A program made the translations under genes and the position numbers. The notes under the pieces were generated by a model that made no database searches, was not told the DNA's origin, and saw only the letters and a list, made by a program, of their open reading frames with translations. A stretch of DNA of 64,000 nucleotides from positions 2,294,001-2,358,000 of the forward strand of contig NZ_CP061770.1 of NCBI RefSeq assembly GCF_011751865.2. Direction: 5' to 3'. This document shows positions 57,426 to 64,000 of the stretch, piece after piece. Each line of letters starts with the position of its first letter. The first letter of the stretch is position 1. Source of the stretch: Salinibacterium sp. ZJ70 (GTDB taxonomy: Bacteria > Actinomycetota > Actinomycetes > Actinomycetales > Microbacteriaceae).

Positions 57426-57489
57426 GGGATCTCCTTCGATGCGGATGCGACGGCGAGCGGATGCGGGGTGTGCGGGGTCGAGCGGGCGC

Positions 57490-58689
57490 TCAGACGAACG
57501 CGCTCATCCCGGTGATCGAGCGACCCACGATGAGGTTGTTCATCTGGTAGGTGCCCTCGTAGGTGTAGAGAGCCTCTGCGTCGGCGAACCGGCGCGCGAC
57601 CCCGTGGTCGAGCTGGATGCCGTTGCCGCCGAGCGCCTCGCGGCACCATCCGACGACCTCGCGGCCACGCGCCGTGACGAACGCCTTCGCGAGTGCCGCC
57701 TGCTGGTCGTAGGGTCGGCCTTCGTCGATCATCTGCGACAGGCGCGTGCACATCGCGATCGAGGCGGTGATGTTGCCGAGCGACTTGGCGAGCAGATCCT
57801 GCACGAGCTGGAACGAGCCGAGGCGGCGTCCGAACTGCTCCCGTTCGAGCGCGTACCGCACGGCGGCCTCGTAGGCGCCGACGGCGTTGCCGACCGCCTG
57901 CCACGCGACTTCGGCACGGGTGAGCGCGAGCACGCGGGCGGTGTCGCGGAACCCGTTGCCGAGCTGCAGGCGGCGCTCTTCGGGGACGCGCACGTCGACG
58001 AGCGTGATGTCGGCGTTCTGGACCACGCGCAGGCTCTGCTTGCGCTCGATCTTGGTGGCGGTGAAGCCGGGTGCCGTCGCGGTCTCGACGATGAAGCCCT
58101 TCACCTGGTCGTCGTCGACATCGCGGGCCCAGATCACGACGACGTCGGCGAAGGTGGCGTTGCCGATCCAGCGCTTGGCGCCGTTGAGGATCCACTCATC
58201 GCCCACCCGCCGCGCGGTCGTCTCGAGCCCGCGGGCGGTGTCGGAGCCGTGCAGCGGCTCGGTGAGCCCGAACGCGCCGATGAGCTCCCCGCGTGCCATC
58301 GGCGGCAGCCACTCGGCGCGCTGGGCGGCATCGCCGCACATGCCGATCGCGTTCATGGCGAGGCCGGAGTGCACACCCACGAAGGTCGCGACGGAGGCGT
58401 CGTTGCGCCCGAATTCGAGCGCGACCCAGCCGCGGTAGAGCGCGGTGTTCTCCCACAGCCGCGACTCCTCCCAGAGGGGTCCGTAGACGCCGAGCTCGGG
58501 GAAGCCGGGCTTGATCTGGTGAGGGAACTCGGCGCGCTCCCAGTGGTCTTCGATGATGGGCGTCACCTCGCGGTCGAGGAACTCGCGGATGCGCACGGCG
58601 CGCCCCTGCTCCTCATCGCTCAGCAGCTCCTGCACGTGGTAGAAGTCGGCGTCGAGCACGGCGCTCTCGAGAATTGCAGTCGTCATCAT
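57490..58689 (-). CDS. Acyl-CoA dehydrogenase, glutaryl-CoA dehydrogenase-like
   Basis: 399 residues, full acyl-CoA dehydrogenase fold. FAD- and substrate-binding segments include GAFGLTEPLHGSDTARGLETTA and WILNGAKRWIGNATFADV. The catalytic glutamate is in ALYTYEGTYQMNNLIVGRSITG, a match in pattern to glutaryl-CoA dehydrogenases. It introduces the 2,3-double bond, possibly with decarboxylation. ATGATG start at 58689; the upstream open frame from 58752 reads through the operator. Transcribed away from the TetR-type gene, and probably controlled by it. Confidence 0.92.
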   Translation of the reverse strand: MMTTAILESAVLDADFYHVQELLSDEEQGRAVRIREFLDREVTPIIEDHWERAEFPHQIKPGFPELGVYGPLWEESRLWENTALYRGWVALEFGRNDASVATFVGVHSGLAMNAIGMCGDAAQRAEWLPPMARGELIGAFGLTEPLHGSDTARGLETTARRVGDEWILNGAKRWIGNATFADVVVIWARDVDDDQVKGFIVETATAPGFTATKIERKQSLRVVQNADITLVDVRVPEERRLQLGNGFRDTARVLALTRAEVAWQAVGNAVGAYEAAVRYALEREQFGRRLGSFQLVQDLLAKSLGNITASIAMCTRLSQMIDEGRPYDQQAALAKAFVTARGREVVGWCREALGGNGIQLDHGVARRFADAEALYTYEGTYQMNNLIVGRSITGMSAFV

Positions 58690-58728
58690 CGCTCCATCGC
58701 GGTCTTCGGTCCTGACGACGACGACTAT

Positions 58729-58750
58729 GCAACATATTCGGATATGTTGC
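58729..58750. promoter_or_regulatory. TetR-type operator between divergent genes
   Basis: GCAACATATTCGGATATGTTGC has nine-base perfect arms (GCAACATAT/ATATGTTGC), and 11-base arms with one mismatch each side of centre. It overlaps the -35 box TTGCAA (58747-58752) of the regulator gene and lies 40 bases upstream of the acyl-CoA dehydrogenase start. It is a strong candidate site for self-regulation and control of the degradation operon. Confidence 0.75.
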
Positions 58751-58774
58751 AAGCATGGATTCTCCGGCTAGATT
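58747..58774 (+). promoter_or_regulatory. Promoter of the TetR-type regulator
   Basis: TTGCAA (58747-58752) and TAGATT (58769-58774) with a 16-base spacer. The start codon ATG 58781 follows the -10 box by six bases, so the mRNA would be leaderless. This is the clearest complete promoter in the window. Confidence 0.6.
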
Positions 58775-58780
58775 CGGCAC

Positions 58781-59461
58781 ATGCTCGACGACGCCACGCT
58801 GACCGCGGAGACGCAGATCGGCTCCCGCGCGACCCTCGCGGTGCCGAGTGCGCTGTCGCTGCGCCTGTTCGGACCGGCCCCTCACGCCGACGCCCTGCGG
58901 GCATTCCGTCTCGCCCGGCGTATCTTCATCGCGGGCGATCGGATCGAGATGGGCACGCTCGCGACACAGCTCGGCGTCGAGCGCACATCGCTGTTCCGCT
59001 GGGTGGGCAACCGCGACGACCTCCTGAGCGAGGTGCTGTGGTCGCTCGCCGAGCGCACGCTCGACCGCGCCGCCGAGGAGTCGGCCGCGGAGGGCCCCGA
59101 GCGCATCGTCGACGTTCTCGGGCGCTTCGTCGACGGCCTCGTGACGGCCGACTACTTCCGCGAGTTCCTCGCTCGGGAACCCGCCCGCGCCCTCCGCCTC
59201 ATGACGACGGGCGACTCCGAGATCCAGCGCCGCTACGTCGCCGCCGTCGAGTGGCTGCTCGAGGCGCACGCCCCGGATGCCGGCAGTCGCGGGCTCTCGC
59301 TGCACGACCTCGCCTATCTCATCGTGCGCATCTCGGAGTCGTTCTCGTACGCCGATGTCATCGCCGGCGAGCAGCCGAGCGCGGAGCACGCGCGCGCCGC
59401 GTTCGCCCTGCTGCTCGGAACCGCACCAGCCACGACCGCCGACCCCGAGGAGACCGCATGA
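58781..59461 (+). CDS. TetR-like transcriptional regulator (QsdR-like)
   Basis: 226 residues. A helix-turn-helix lies at about residues 50-80 (MGTLATQLGVERTSLFRWVGNRDDLLSEVLW), shortened here by the rule on motif length, and an all-helical ligand domain follows. The layout with a longer N-terminal tail and the FRWVGNRDDLL recognition helix resembles QsdR-type members. An operator lies in its own promoter, 31-52 bases upstream of the ATG. The thioesterase gene overlaps its stop. It probably senses a CoA ester or fatty-acid-like ligand of the flanking enzymes, by analogy with such regulators. Confidence 0.85.
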   Translation: MLDDATLTAETQIGSRATLAVPSALSLRLFGPAPHADALRAFRLARRIFIAGDRIEMGTLATQLGVERTSLFRWVGNRDDLLSEVLWSLAERTLDRAAEESAAEGPERIVDVLGRFVDGLVTADYFREFLAREPARALRLMTTGDSEIQRRYVAAVEWLLEAHAPDAGSRGLSLHDLAYLIVRISESFSYADVIAGEQPSAEHARAAFALLLGTAPATTADPEETA

Positions 59462-59877
59462 GCACCGCGGAGTACCCCTACCTGCACCCGTTCCCGACTC
59501 GCTGGAACGACAACGATGTGTACGGCCATGTGAACAACGTCGTGTACTACGCGGCGATGGACACCGCGGTGAACTCCTGGATGATCGCGAATGGCGTCAT
59601 CGATCCGATCGACGGCGCCCTCATCGCGGTGTGCGCGGCGTCGTCCTGCGACTTTCGCGCGTCGGGCTCGTTCCCCGAGGTGCTGCAGGTCGGGGTGCGG
59701 GCGGGGCGCATCGGCACCTCGAGCGTGACCTGGGAGACGGCGATCCTGCGCGGTGAGGAGGTTCTCGCCACGGGGACGTTCGTGCACGTGTTCGTGGATC
59801 GCGCCTCTCGCCGGCCGGTGCCGATCGCGGATGCGACCCGCGCGCTCCTGGAGTCGGAGCTCACGATCCCGGCATAA
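59458..59877 (+). CDS. Acyl-CoA thioesterase
   Basis: 139 residues, hot-dog fold of the 4-hydroxybenzoyl-CoA thioesterase type. The active-site region is FPTRWNDNDVYGHVNNVVYYAAMD, with the catalytic aspartate at about residue 21. It hydrolyses short or aromatic acyl-CoA esters, perhaps to free CoA when the pathway stalls. ATG 59458 overlaps the regulator stop (ATGA), so the two are one transcript. An 86-base gap with an independent promoter follows. Confidence 0.92.
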   Translation: MSTAEYPYLHPFPTRWNDNDVYGHVNNVVYYAAMDTAVNSWMIANGVIDPIDGALIAVCAASSCDFRASGSFPEVLQVGVRAGRIGTSSVTWETAILRGEEVLATGTFVHVFVDRASRRPVPIADATRALLESELTIPA

Positions 59878-59882
59878 AACCG

Positions 59883-59892
59883 ACCGGCCGGT
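59883..59892. promoter_or_regulatory. Palindrome at the second degradation promoter
   Basis: ACCGGCCGGT is a perfect 10-bp palindrome flanked by ACCG on one side. It lies just upstream of a likely -10 box TACGAT (59897-59902), between the -35 and -10 positions, which suits a repressor. It is unlike the operator at 58.73 kb, so a second regulator may act here. Confidence 0.45.
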
Positions 59893-59963
59893 ATGGTACG
59901 ATCGGCGCACGATCACCCCGGACGCGACGGCGCGTCCGCGAGGGGTCGTGGAAGGTCGGCAGG

Positions 59964-61025
59964 ATGGGCGACGACACGTCACCGGCAGGGCTCGACATCC
60001 GCGCATTCGACGTGTGGTTGGCAGAGCGCGCCCCCGAGCTGCGCGGCGCCGGCCCGCTCGACGCGCGCCTGCTGACCGGCGGCCTCAGCAACCTCACCTA
60101 CCGCATCGAGGGCGGGCCCTCCCCGCTCGTGCTGCGCCGCCCGCCGCTGGGGCACGTGCTCTCGACGGCGCACGACATGGTGCGCGAGCACCGCGTCATC
60201 ACCGCACTGCAGGACACCCCGGTGCCCGTGCCGCGCACCCACCTGCTGCAGGACCACGCCGACCCCACCAGCGGCGTCGATGCGCCCTTCTACCTCATGG
60301 AGCACGTCGAGGGTGAGACGCTCGCGTCCCCTGACGACAACACCGGTCGGAGCACCGAGGAGCTGCGCACTGTGAGCTTCGCGCTCGTCGACGCGCTCGC
60401 CGACCTCCACGAGCTCGACCCCGCGCGCCTCGGCCTCGCCGACTTCGGACGACCCGACGGGTTCCTCGAACGGCAGCTGCGCCGCTGGACGACCCAGTAC
60501 GCCGGCAACCGGTTCCGCGAGCTCCCGGAGCTCGACGCACTCCTGGCTCGCCTCGGCGAGAGCCTCCCCGCGACCACCCACACCTCGATCGTCCACGGCG
60601 ACTACCGCCTCGACAACGCGCTCGTCGCCCGCACACCCGAGGGCCCGCGGATCGCCGCCGTCCTCGACTGGGAGATGGCGACGCTCGGCGACAGCCTCAC
60701 GGATCTCGGCCTCCTCGCGCTCTACTGGGACATCGCCGAGATCGCGAGCGACACCGGCACCGCCGTGAGCGCCGTCGACCCGGCCGCTGGCTACCCCGAG
60801 TTCGCCGAACTCGCCGACGCCTACGCTCGCCGCCGCGGCATCCGTGTGCCGGAGCTCGGGTGGTACCGCGCCTTCGCCGCCCTCAAACTCGCGATCATCC
60901 TCGAGGGCATCCAGCTGCGCCACGACCAGGGCGAGACGGTCGGGGCGGGATTCGACCGAGTGGGGGGCCTGGTCGAACCGCTCGCACGCGCCGGATCCCG
61001 ATTCCTCGAGGAGGTACCCGCATGA
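59964..61025 (+). CDS. Phosphotransferase of the ACAD10/11-associated APH family
   Basis: 353 residues, aminoglycoside-phosphotransferase kinase fold. Nucleotide and catalytic motifs are LTGGLSNLTYRIEGG, IVHGDYRLDNALVA with the catalytic aspartate, and VLDWEMATLGDSLTDLG. In this family the kinase phosphorylates 4- or 3-hydroxyacyl-CoAs so that a partner acyl-CoA dehydrogenase can remove the phosphate. The downstream gene is such a dehydrogenase, and the stop of this gene overlaps its ATG. In animals the two domains are fused in ACAD10 and ACAD11. Start ATG 59964 follows GGAAGG. Confidence 0.92.
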   Translation: MGDDTSPAGLDIRAFDVWLAERAPELRGAGPLDARLLTGGLSNLTYRIEGGPSPLVLRRPPLGHVLSTAHDMVREHRVITALQDTPVPVPRTHLLQDHADPTSGVDAPFYLMEHVEGETLASPDDNTGRSTEELRTVSFALVDALADLHELDPARLGLADFGRPDGFLERQLRRWTTQYAGNRFRELPELDALLARLGESLPATTHTSIVHGDYRLDNALVARTPEGPRIAAVLDWEMATLGDSLTDLGLLALYWDIAEIASDTGTAVSAVDPAAGYPEFAELADAYARRRGIRVPELGWYRAFAALKLAIILEGIQLRHDQGETVGAGFDRVGGLVEPLARAGSRFLEEVPA

Positions 61026-62230
61026 CCGATCTCACCCCGAGCACCCGCGGCGCTCAGCTCGCCGAGGCCGCACACGAGTTTCTGCACACCGTCGTCATCC
61101 CCGCGGAACCCGTGCTCGCGGAGCAGCTCGCCGACTCCCCCGACGACTGGAGCTTCCGGCCTATCGTGCGCGAGCTCCGCGCCGAGGCGCGCGCCCGAGG
61201 ACTCTGGAACCTCTTCCTGCCGCACGGCGACGGAGGCCTCAGCAACCTCGACTACGCCCCCATCGCCGAGCTCACCGGATGGAGCCCCAAGCTCGCACCC
61301 GTCGCCATGAACTGCGCCGCCCCCGACACCGGCAACATGGAACTGCTGCACCACTTCGGAACACCCGAGCAGAAGAGCCGCTGGCTCGCGCCTCTGCTCG
61401 AGGCGGAGATCCGCTCGGCGTTCTGCATGACCGAGCCGGACGTCGCCTCCTCCGACGCGACCAACATCCGCACCGCCATCGAACGCGACGGCGACGAGCT
61501 CGTCATCACGGGCCGCAAATGGTGGTCGACCGGCGCGATGAGCCCGGATGCGGCGCTGCTGATCGTCATGGGCGTCACCGATCCGGATGCACCCGCCCAC
61601 CAGCGGCAGTCGATGGTGCTCGTGCCCCGCGACACCCCCGGCGTCGAGATCGTGCGACCGCTCACCGTGTTCGGCTACGACGATCGCGACCACGGAGGCC
61701 ATGCGGAAGTCGCCTTCCACGGCGCCCGCGTTCCCGCCTCGAACCTCATCGGCGGATCCGGCGAGGGATTCGCGATCGCGCAGGCTCGCCTCGGGCCGGG
61801 GCGCATCCACCACTGCATGCGGCTGCTCGGCATGGCCGAGCGCTCGATCGAGCTCGCACGCGAGCGCGCCCGCACCCGGGTGGCGTTCGGCCGGCCTCTC
61901 GCGGAGCACCAGGTGGTGCGCCAGCGTCTCGCCGCCGCACGCGTCGAGCTCTCCGCTCTGCGGCTGCTCGTGCTGCAGACCGCCGCTCTCATGGACACCG
62001 TGGGCAACCGCGGGGCGCGCACCGAGATCCAGGCGATCAAGATCGCCGTGCCCGCGGCGGTGGAGCGCATCATCGACGGCTGCATCCAGCTGTTCGGCGC
62101 CGCAGGCGTCGGAGGCGACACCCCGCTCGCCGAGTTCTTCGCCGGTGCGCGGGCGCTGCGCATCGCCGACGGCCCCGACGAAGTGCATCTCGAATCCCTC
62201 GGCCGCGCGATGCTGCGCGAAGCCGACTGA
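61022..62230 (+). CDS. Acyl-CoA dehydrogenase (ACAD11-type)
   Basis: 402 residues. CoA and FAD motifs include APDTGNMELLHHFGTPEQK, FCMTEPDVASSDATNI and GEGFAIAQARLGPGRIHHCM, and the C-terminal end reads IADGPDEVHLESLGRAML. The segment IHHCMRLLGMAERSIELA is characteristic of the ACAD10/11 branch that works with the kinase encoded just upstream. It probably dehydrogenates an acyl-CoA, or eliminates phosphate from a phosphorylated hydroxyacyl-CoA. ATG 61022 overlaps the kinase stop. The gap to the ligase is 47 bases. Confidence 0.92.
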   Translation: MTDLTPSTRGAQLAEAAHEFLHTVVIPAEPVLAEQLADSPDDWSFRPIVRELRAEARARGLWNLFLPHGDGGLSNLDYAPIAELTGWSPKLAPVAMNCAAPDTGNMELLHHFGTPEQKSRWLAPLLEAEIRSAFCMTEPDVASSDATNIRTAIERDGDELVITGRKWWSTGAMSPDAALLIVMGVTDPDAPAHQRQSMVLVPRDTPGVEIVRPLTVFGYDDRDHGGHAEVAFHGARVPASNLIGGSGEGFAIAQARLGPGRIHHCMRLLGMAERSIELARERARTRVAFGRPLAEHQVVRQRLAAARVELSALRLLVLQTAALMDTVGNRGARTEIQAIKIAVPAAVERIIDGCIQLFGAAGVGGDTPLAEFFAGARALRIADGPDEVHLESLGRAMLREAD

Positions 62231-62277
62231 GCGCGCCGTCATCGTCGACGGCCCGACCCCGAAAGGAACGGAACGCC

Positions 62278-63873
62278 ATGAACGCACCCACCAGCGGGCG
62301 GCTCGTCGACAGCGACCACGCGACGATGTCGATCGCCGCGATCCTCGCCGAGACGGCCCACCGCTCCCCCGAACGCGCTGCCTTGCACTTCATGGGGCAC
62401 ACGATCCCCTACGGAGCGCTGTGGGATCAGACCCGCGCCTACGCGGGAGCCCTCCGCGACCGTGGGATCGGACGCGGCGACCGCGTCGCCGTCATCATCC
62501 CCAACGTGCCCGACTTCGTGCGGGTGTACTACGCGGTGCTGTCGCTCGGTGCCATCGTCGTACCCGTGCACCTGCTCTTCAAGGCGGACGAGATCGAGTA
62601 CGTTCTGCGCGATTCGGGCGCGAAGCTCGCCGTCGTCGCCGCTCCCGTCCTCGCTGAGGCGGCCGTCGCCGCCGTGCGCGCGCAGGTGCCGCTCACGACG
62701 GTGCTGCTGCCGGAGGACATCGCCGCCGAGAAGGGCATCGCGCGCCTCGAAGTCGAGGCCGCGAGCGCGACCCCGATCGATCGCTACACGTCGACGCATC
62801 CGATGGATGCCGCGACCGTGCTCTACACGAGCGGCACGACGGGGACACCCAAGGGTGCCGTCGGAAGCCACCTCAACATGATCGAGCAGGTGAATGTGGC
62901 GCTGCTCGACACCTTCCCCATGCAGCCGGACGACGTCGTCTTCGGCGGCCTGCCGCTGTTCCACATCTTCGGGCAGATGGCGGTGCTCAACGTCGCGTTC
63001 CGGCGCGGCGCTTCGATCATCCTGCTGCCGAAGTTCGACCCCGCCGAGGCGCTCGAGCTCATGGTGCAGTACGGAGCCACGACCTTCACCGCGGTGCCGA
63101 CGATGTACATCGGCATGCTGCAGGCGGCCGAGACCACGGATGCGCGCCCGCCGCTGCGGTACGCCGTCTCGGGCGGCGCCGCCCTTCCCGTGGCGGTGCT
63201 CGAGCGGTTCCAGGAGCTCTACGGCGCCCCCATCCACGAGGGTTACGGGCTCACCGAGACCTCGCCCACCGTGTCGTTCAACTACGTGGGGCGCACGCCG
63301 CGTCCGGGCACGGTCGGGCAGCCGAACTGGGGAGTCGACGTCGAGATCGCCGACGCCGAGAACGACGACGAGATCGTGCTGCTGCCCCACGGCGAGCTCG
63401 GCGAGATCGTCGTGCGCGGCTACAACCTGTTCGCCGGCTACCTCGGGCGACCGGAGGACACGGAAGCGACCTTCACCGACGGCTGGTTCCGCACCGGCGA
63501 CCTCGGCACGAAGGACGACGACGACTACATCACGATCGTGGACCGCAAGAAGGACATGATCGTGCGCAACGGCTACAACGTGTACCCCAACGAGGTGGAG
63601 CAGGTGCTCCTGCGCCACGAGGGGGTCGTGAACGCCGCCGTCTTCGGCGTGCCGCACGACACCCACGGCCAGGAGATCCACGTCGCCGTCATCCCGCACG
63701 ACGAGAGCCTCGACACCGACCAGCTCATCGTGTTCGTGCGCGAGCGCATCGCGGCCTACAAGTACCCGCGCGTCGTGCACATCGTCGAGGAGCTGCCCCT
63801 CGGCCCGTCGGGGAAGGTGCTCAAGCGCGAGCTCGTGGCGCGCTTCGCACCCGTCCCGGAGACGAGCGCCTGA
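62278..63873 (+). CDS. Acyl-CoA synthetase (AMP-forming)
   Basis: 531 residues, ANL superfamily. The phosphate loop is VLYTSGTTGTPKGAVGSH. HEGYGLTETSPTVSFN, GWFRTGDLGTKDDDDYITIVD and DRKKDMIVRNGYNVYPNEVE are the next core motifs. The C-terminal lysine is in GPSGKVLKREL. It activates a carboxylic acid to acyl-CoA, the first step of the locus. Which acid is unknown. The strong 17-bp hairpin after it ends the transcript. Confidence 0.95.
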   Translation: MNAPTSGRLVDSDHATMSIAAILAETAHRSPERAALHFMGHTIPYGALWDQTRAYAGALRDRGIGRGDRVAVIIPNVPDFVRVYYAVLSLGAIVVPVHLLFKADEIEYVLRDSGAKLAVVAAPVLAEAAVAAVRAQVPLTTVLLPEDIAAEKGIARLEVEAASATPIDRYTSTHPMDAATVLYTSGTTGTPKGAVGSHLNMIEQVNVALLDTFPMQPDDVVFGGLPLFHIFGQMAVLNVAFRRGASIILLPKFDPAEALELMVQYGATTFTAVPTMYIGMLQAAETTDARPPLRYAVSGGAALPVAVLERFQELYGAPIHEGYGLTETSPTVSFNYVGRTPRPGTVGQPNWGVDVEIADAENDDEIVLLPHGELGEIVVRGYNLFAGYLGRPEDTEATFTDGWFRTGDLGTKDDDDYITIVDRKKDMIVRNGYNVYPNEVEQVLLRHEGVVNAAVFGVPHDTHGQEIHVAVIPHDESLDTDQLIVFVRERIAAYKYPRVVHIVEELPLGPSGKVLKRELVARFAPVPETSA

Positions 63874-63891
63874 CGCAGACGCCTGAGACAC

Positions 63892-63930
63892 AGAAGAGGG
63901 GCCCGGGTCATCGACCCGGGCCCCTCTTCT
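63892..63930. terminator. Strong bidirectional terminator
   Basis: A perfect 17-bp stem (63892-63908 with 63914-63930) and a five-base loop. Its outer arms AGAAGAGG and CCTCTTCT give a T-rich end on both strands, so it ends the ligase operon on one strand and the leftward gene that enters the window at its right edge. Confidence 0.85.
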
Positions 63931-63938
63931 CATCCCAC

Positions 63939-64000
63939 TCAGCCGGGGATGCCCTTCGCCGGCATCTTCACGGGGTCGCCATCGAACACGACGACCTTGT
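63939..64000 (-). CDS. C-terminal end of an unidentified gene
   Basis: The last 20 codons of a leftward gene are visible: KVVVFDGDPVKMPAKGIPG and a TGA stop at 63939-63941. The codon use is normal for this genome. The short piece cannot be assigned to a family. It is convergent with the acyl-CoA synthetase and shares its terminator. Confidence 0.6.
   Translation of the reverse strand, partial: KVVVFDGDPVKMPAKGIPG

Overview
The window is a stretch of a high-GC actinobacterial chromosome, most likely from the family Microbacteriaceae. The inference rests on roughly 70% GC, dense operons with ATGA and GTGA start/stop overlaps, frequent starts with no leader, an acyl-CoA carboxylase locus with a small epsilon subunit beside maf and birA, and a constant scatter of GGATGC/GCATCC words. 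No rRNA, tRNA, CRISPR array, transposase or prophage was seen. Nearly all genes look like intact housekeeping or catabolic genes; about 60 are called.

Layout. 1-7.2 kb: dTDP-rhamnose synthesis (rmlA partial, rmlC, rmlB, rmlD), three glycosyltransferases and an LCP-family ligase, a cell-wall glycopolymer locus. 7.2-18.8 kb: purE/purK, a GtrA protein, a PH-domain membrane protein, birA, a polyprenol-phosphate mannosyltransferase, acyl-CoA carboxylase beta and epsilon, a 401-bp gene-free stretch with a candidate small RNA, a three-gene sensor system, an RNA uracil methyltransferase and maf. 18.9-24.8 kb: the biotin-carrying carboxylase subunit, a flavin disulfide-reductase-like quinone dehydrogenase, purine nucleoside phosphorylase and a phosphohexomutase.

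24.8-36.8 kb is a nucleoside uptake and salvage island: BMP lipoprotein, ABC ATPase, two permeases, cytidine deaminase, thymidine phosphorylase, adenosine deaminase, an orphan PTS IIA and a nucleoside hydrolase, followed by manC. It is interrupted by an oppositely oriented DUF559 gene flanked by two copies of a 58-60 bp palindrome. 37.0-40.5 kb: sdhCDAB. 40.6-47.7 kb: a flavin monooxygenase/acyl-CoA-dehydrogenase-like pair, a BrkB-type membrane protein, exonuclease III, trpS, an acetyltransferase and a HAD phosphatase. 47.7-51.4 kb: an FMN riboswitch and the ribD-ribE-ribBA-ribH operon. 51.4-53.7 kb: a rhodanese and an MHS-type transporter. 53.8-63.9 kb: a fatty- or aryl-acyl-CoA degradation locus holding every enzyme of a beta-oxidation round, split by a TetR-type regulator with a clear operator.

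The most unusual signals are the palindrome family (four copies with nearly invariant 20-bp arms, two of them bracketing the DUF559 nuclease-like gene), the candidate structured RNA at about 13.6-13.83 kb, an identical -10 box (TAGGCT) directly before the start codons of birA and both large carboxylase subunits, and a third, kinase-like membrane protein attached to a two-component system.
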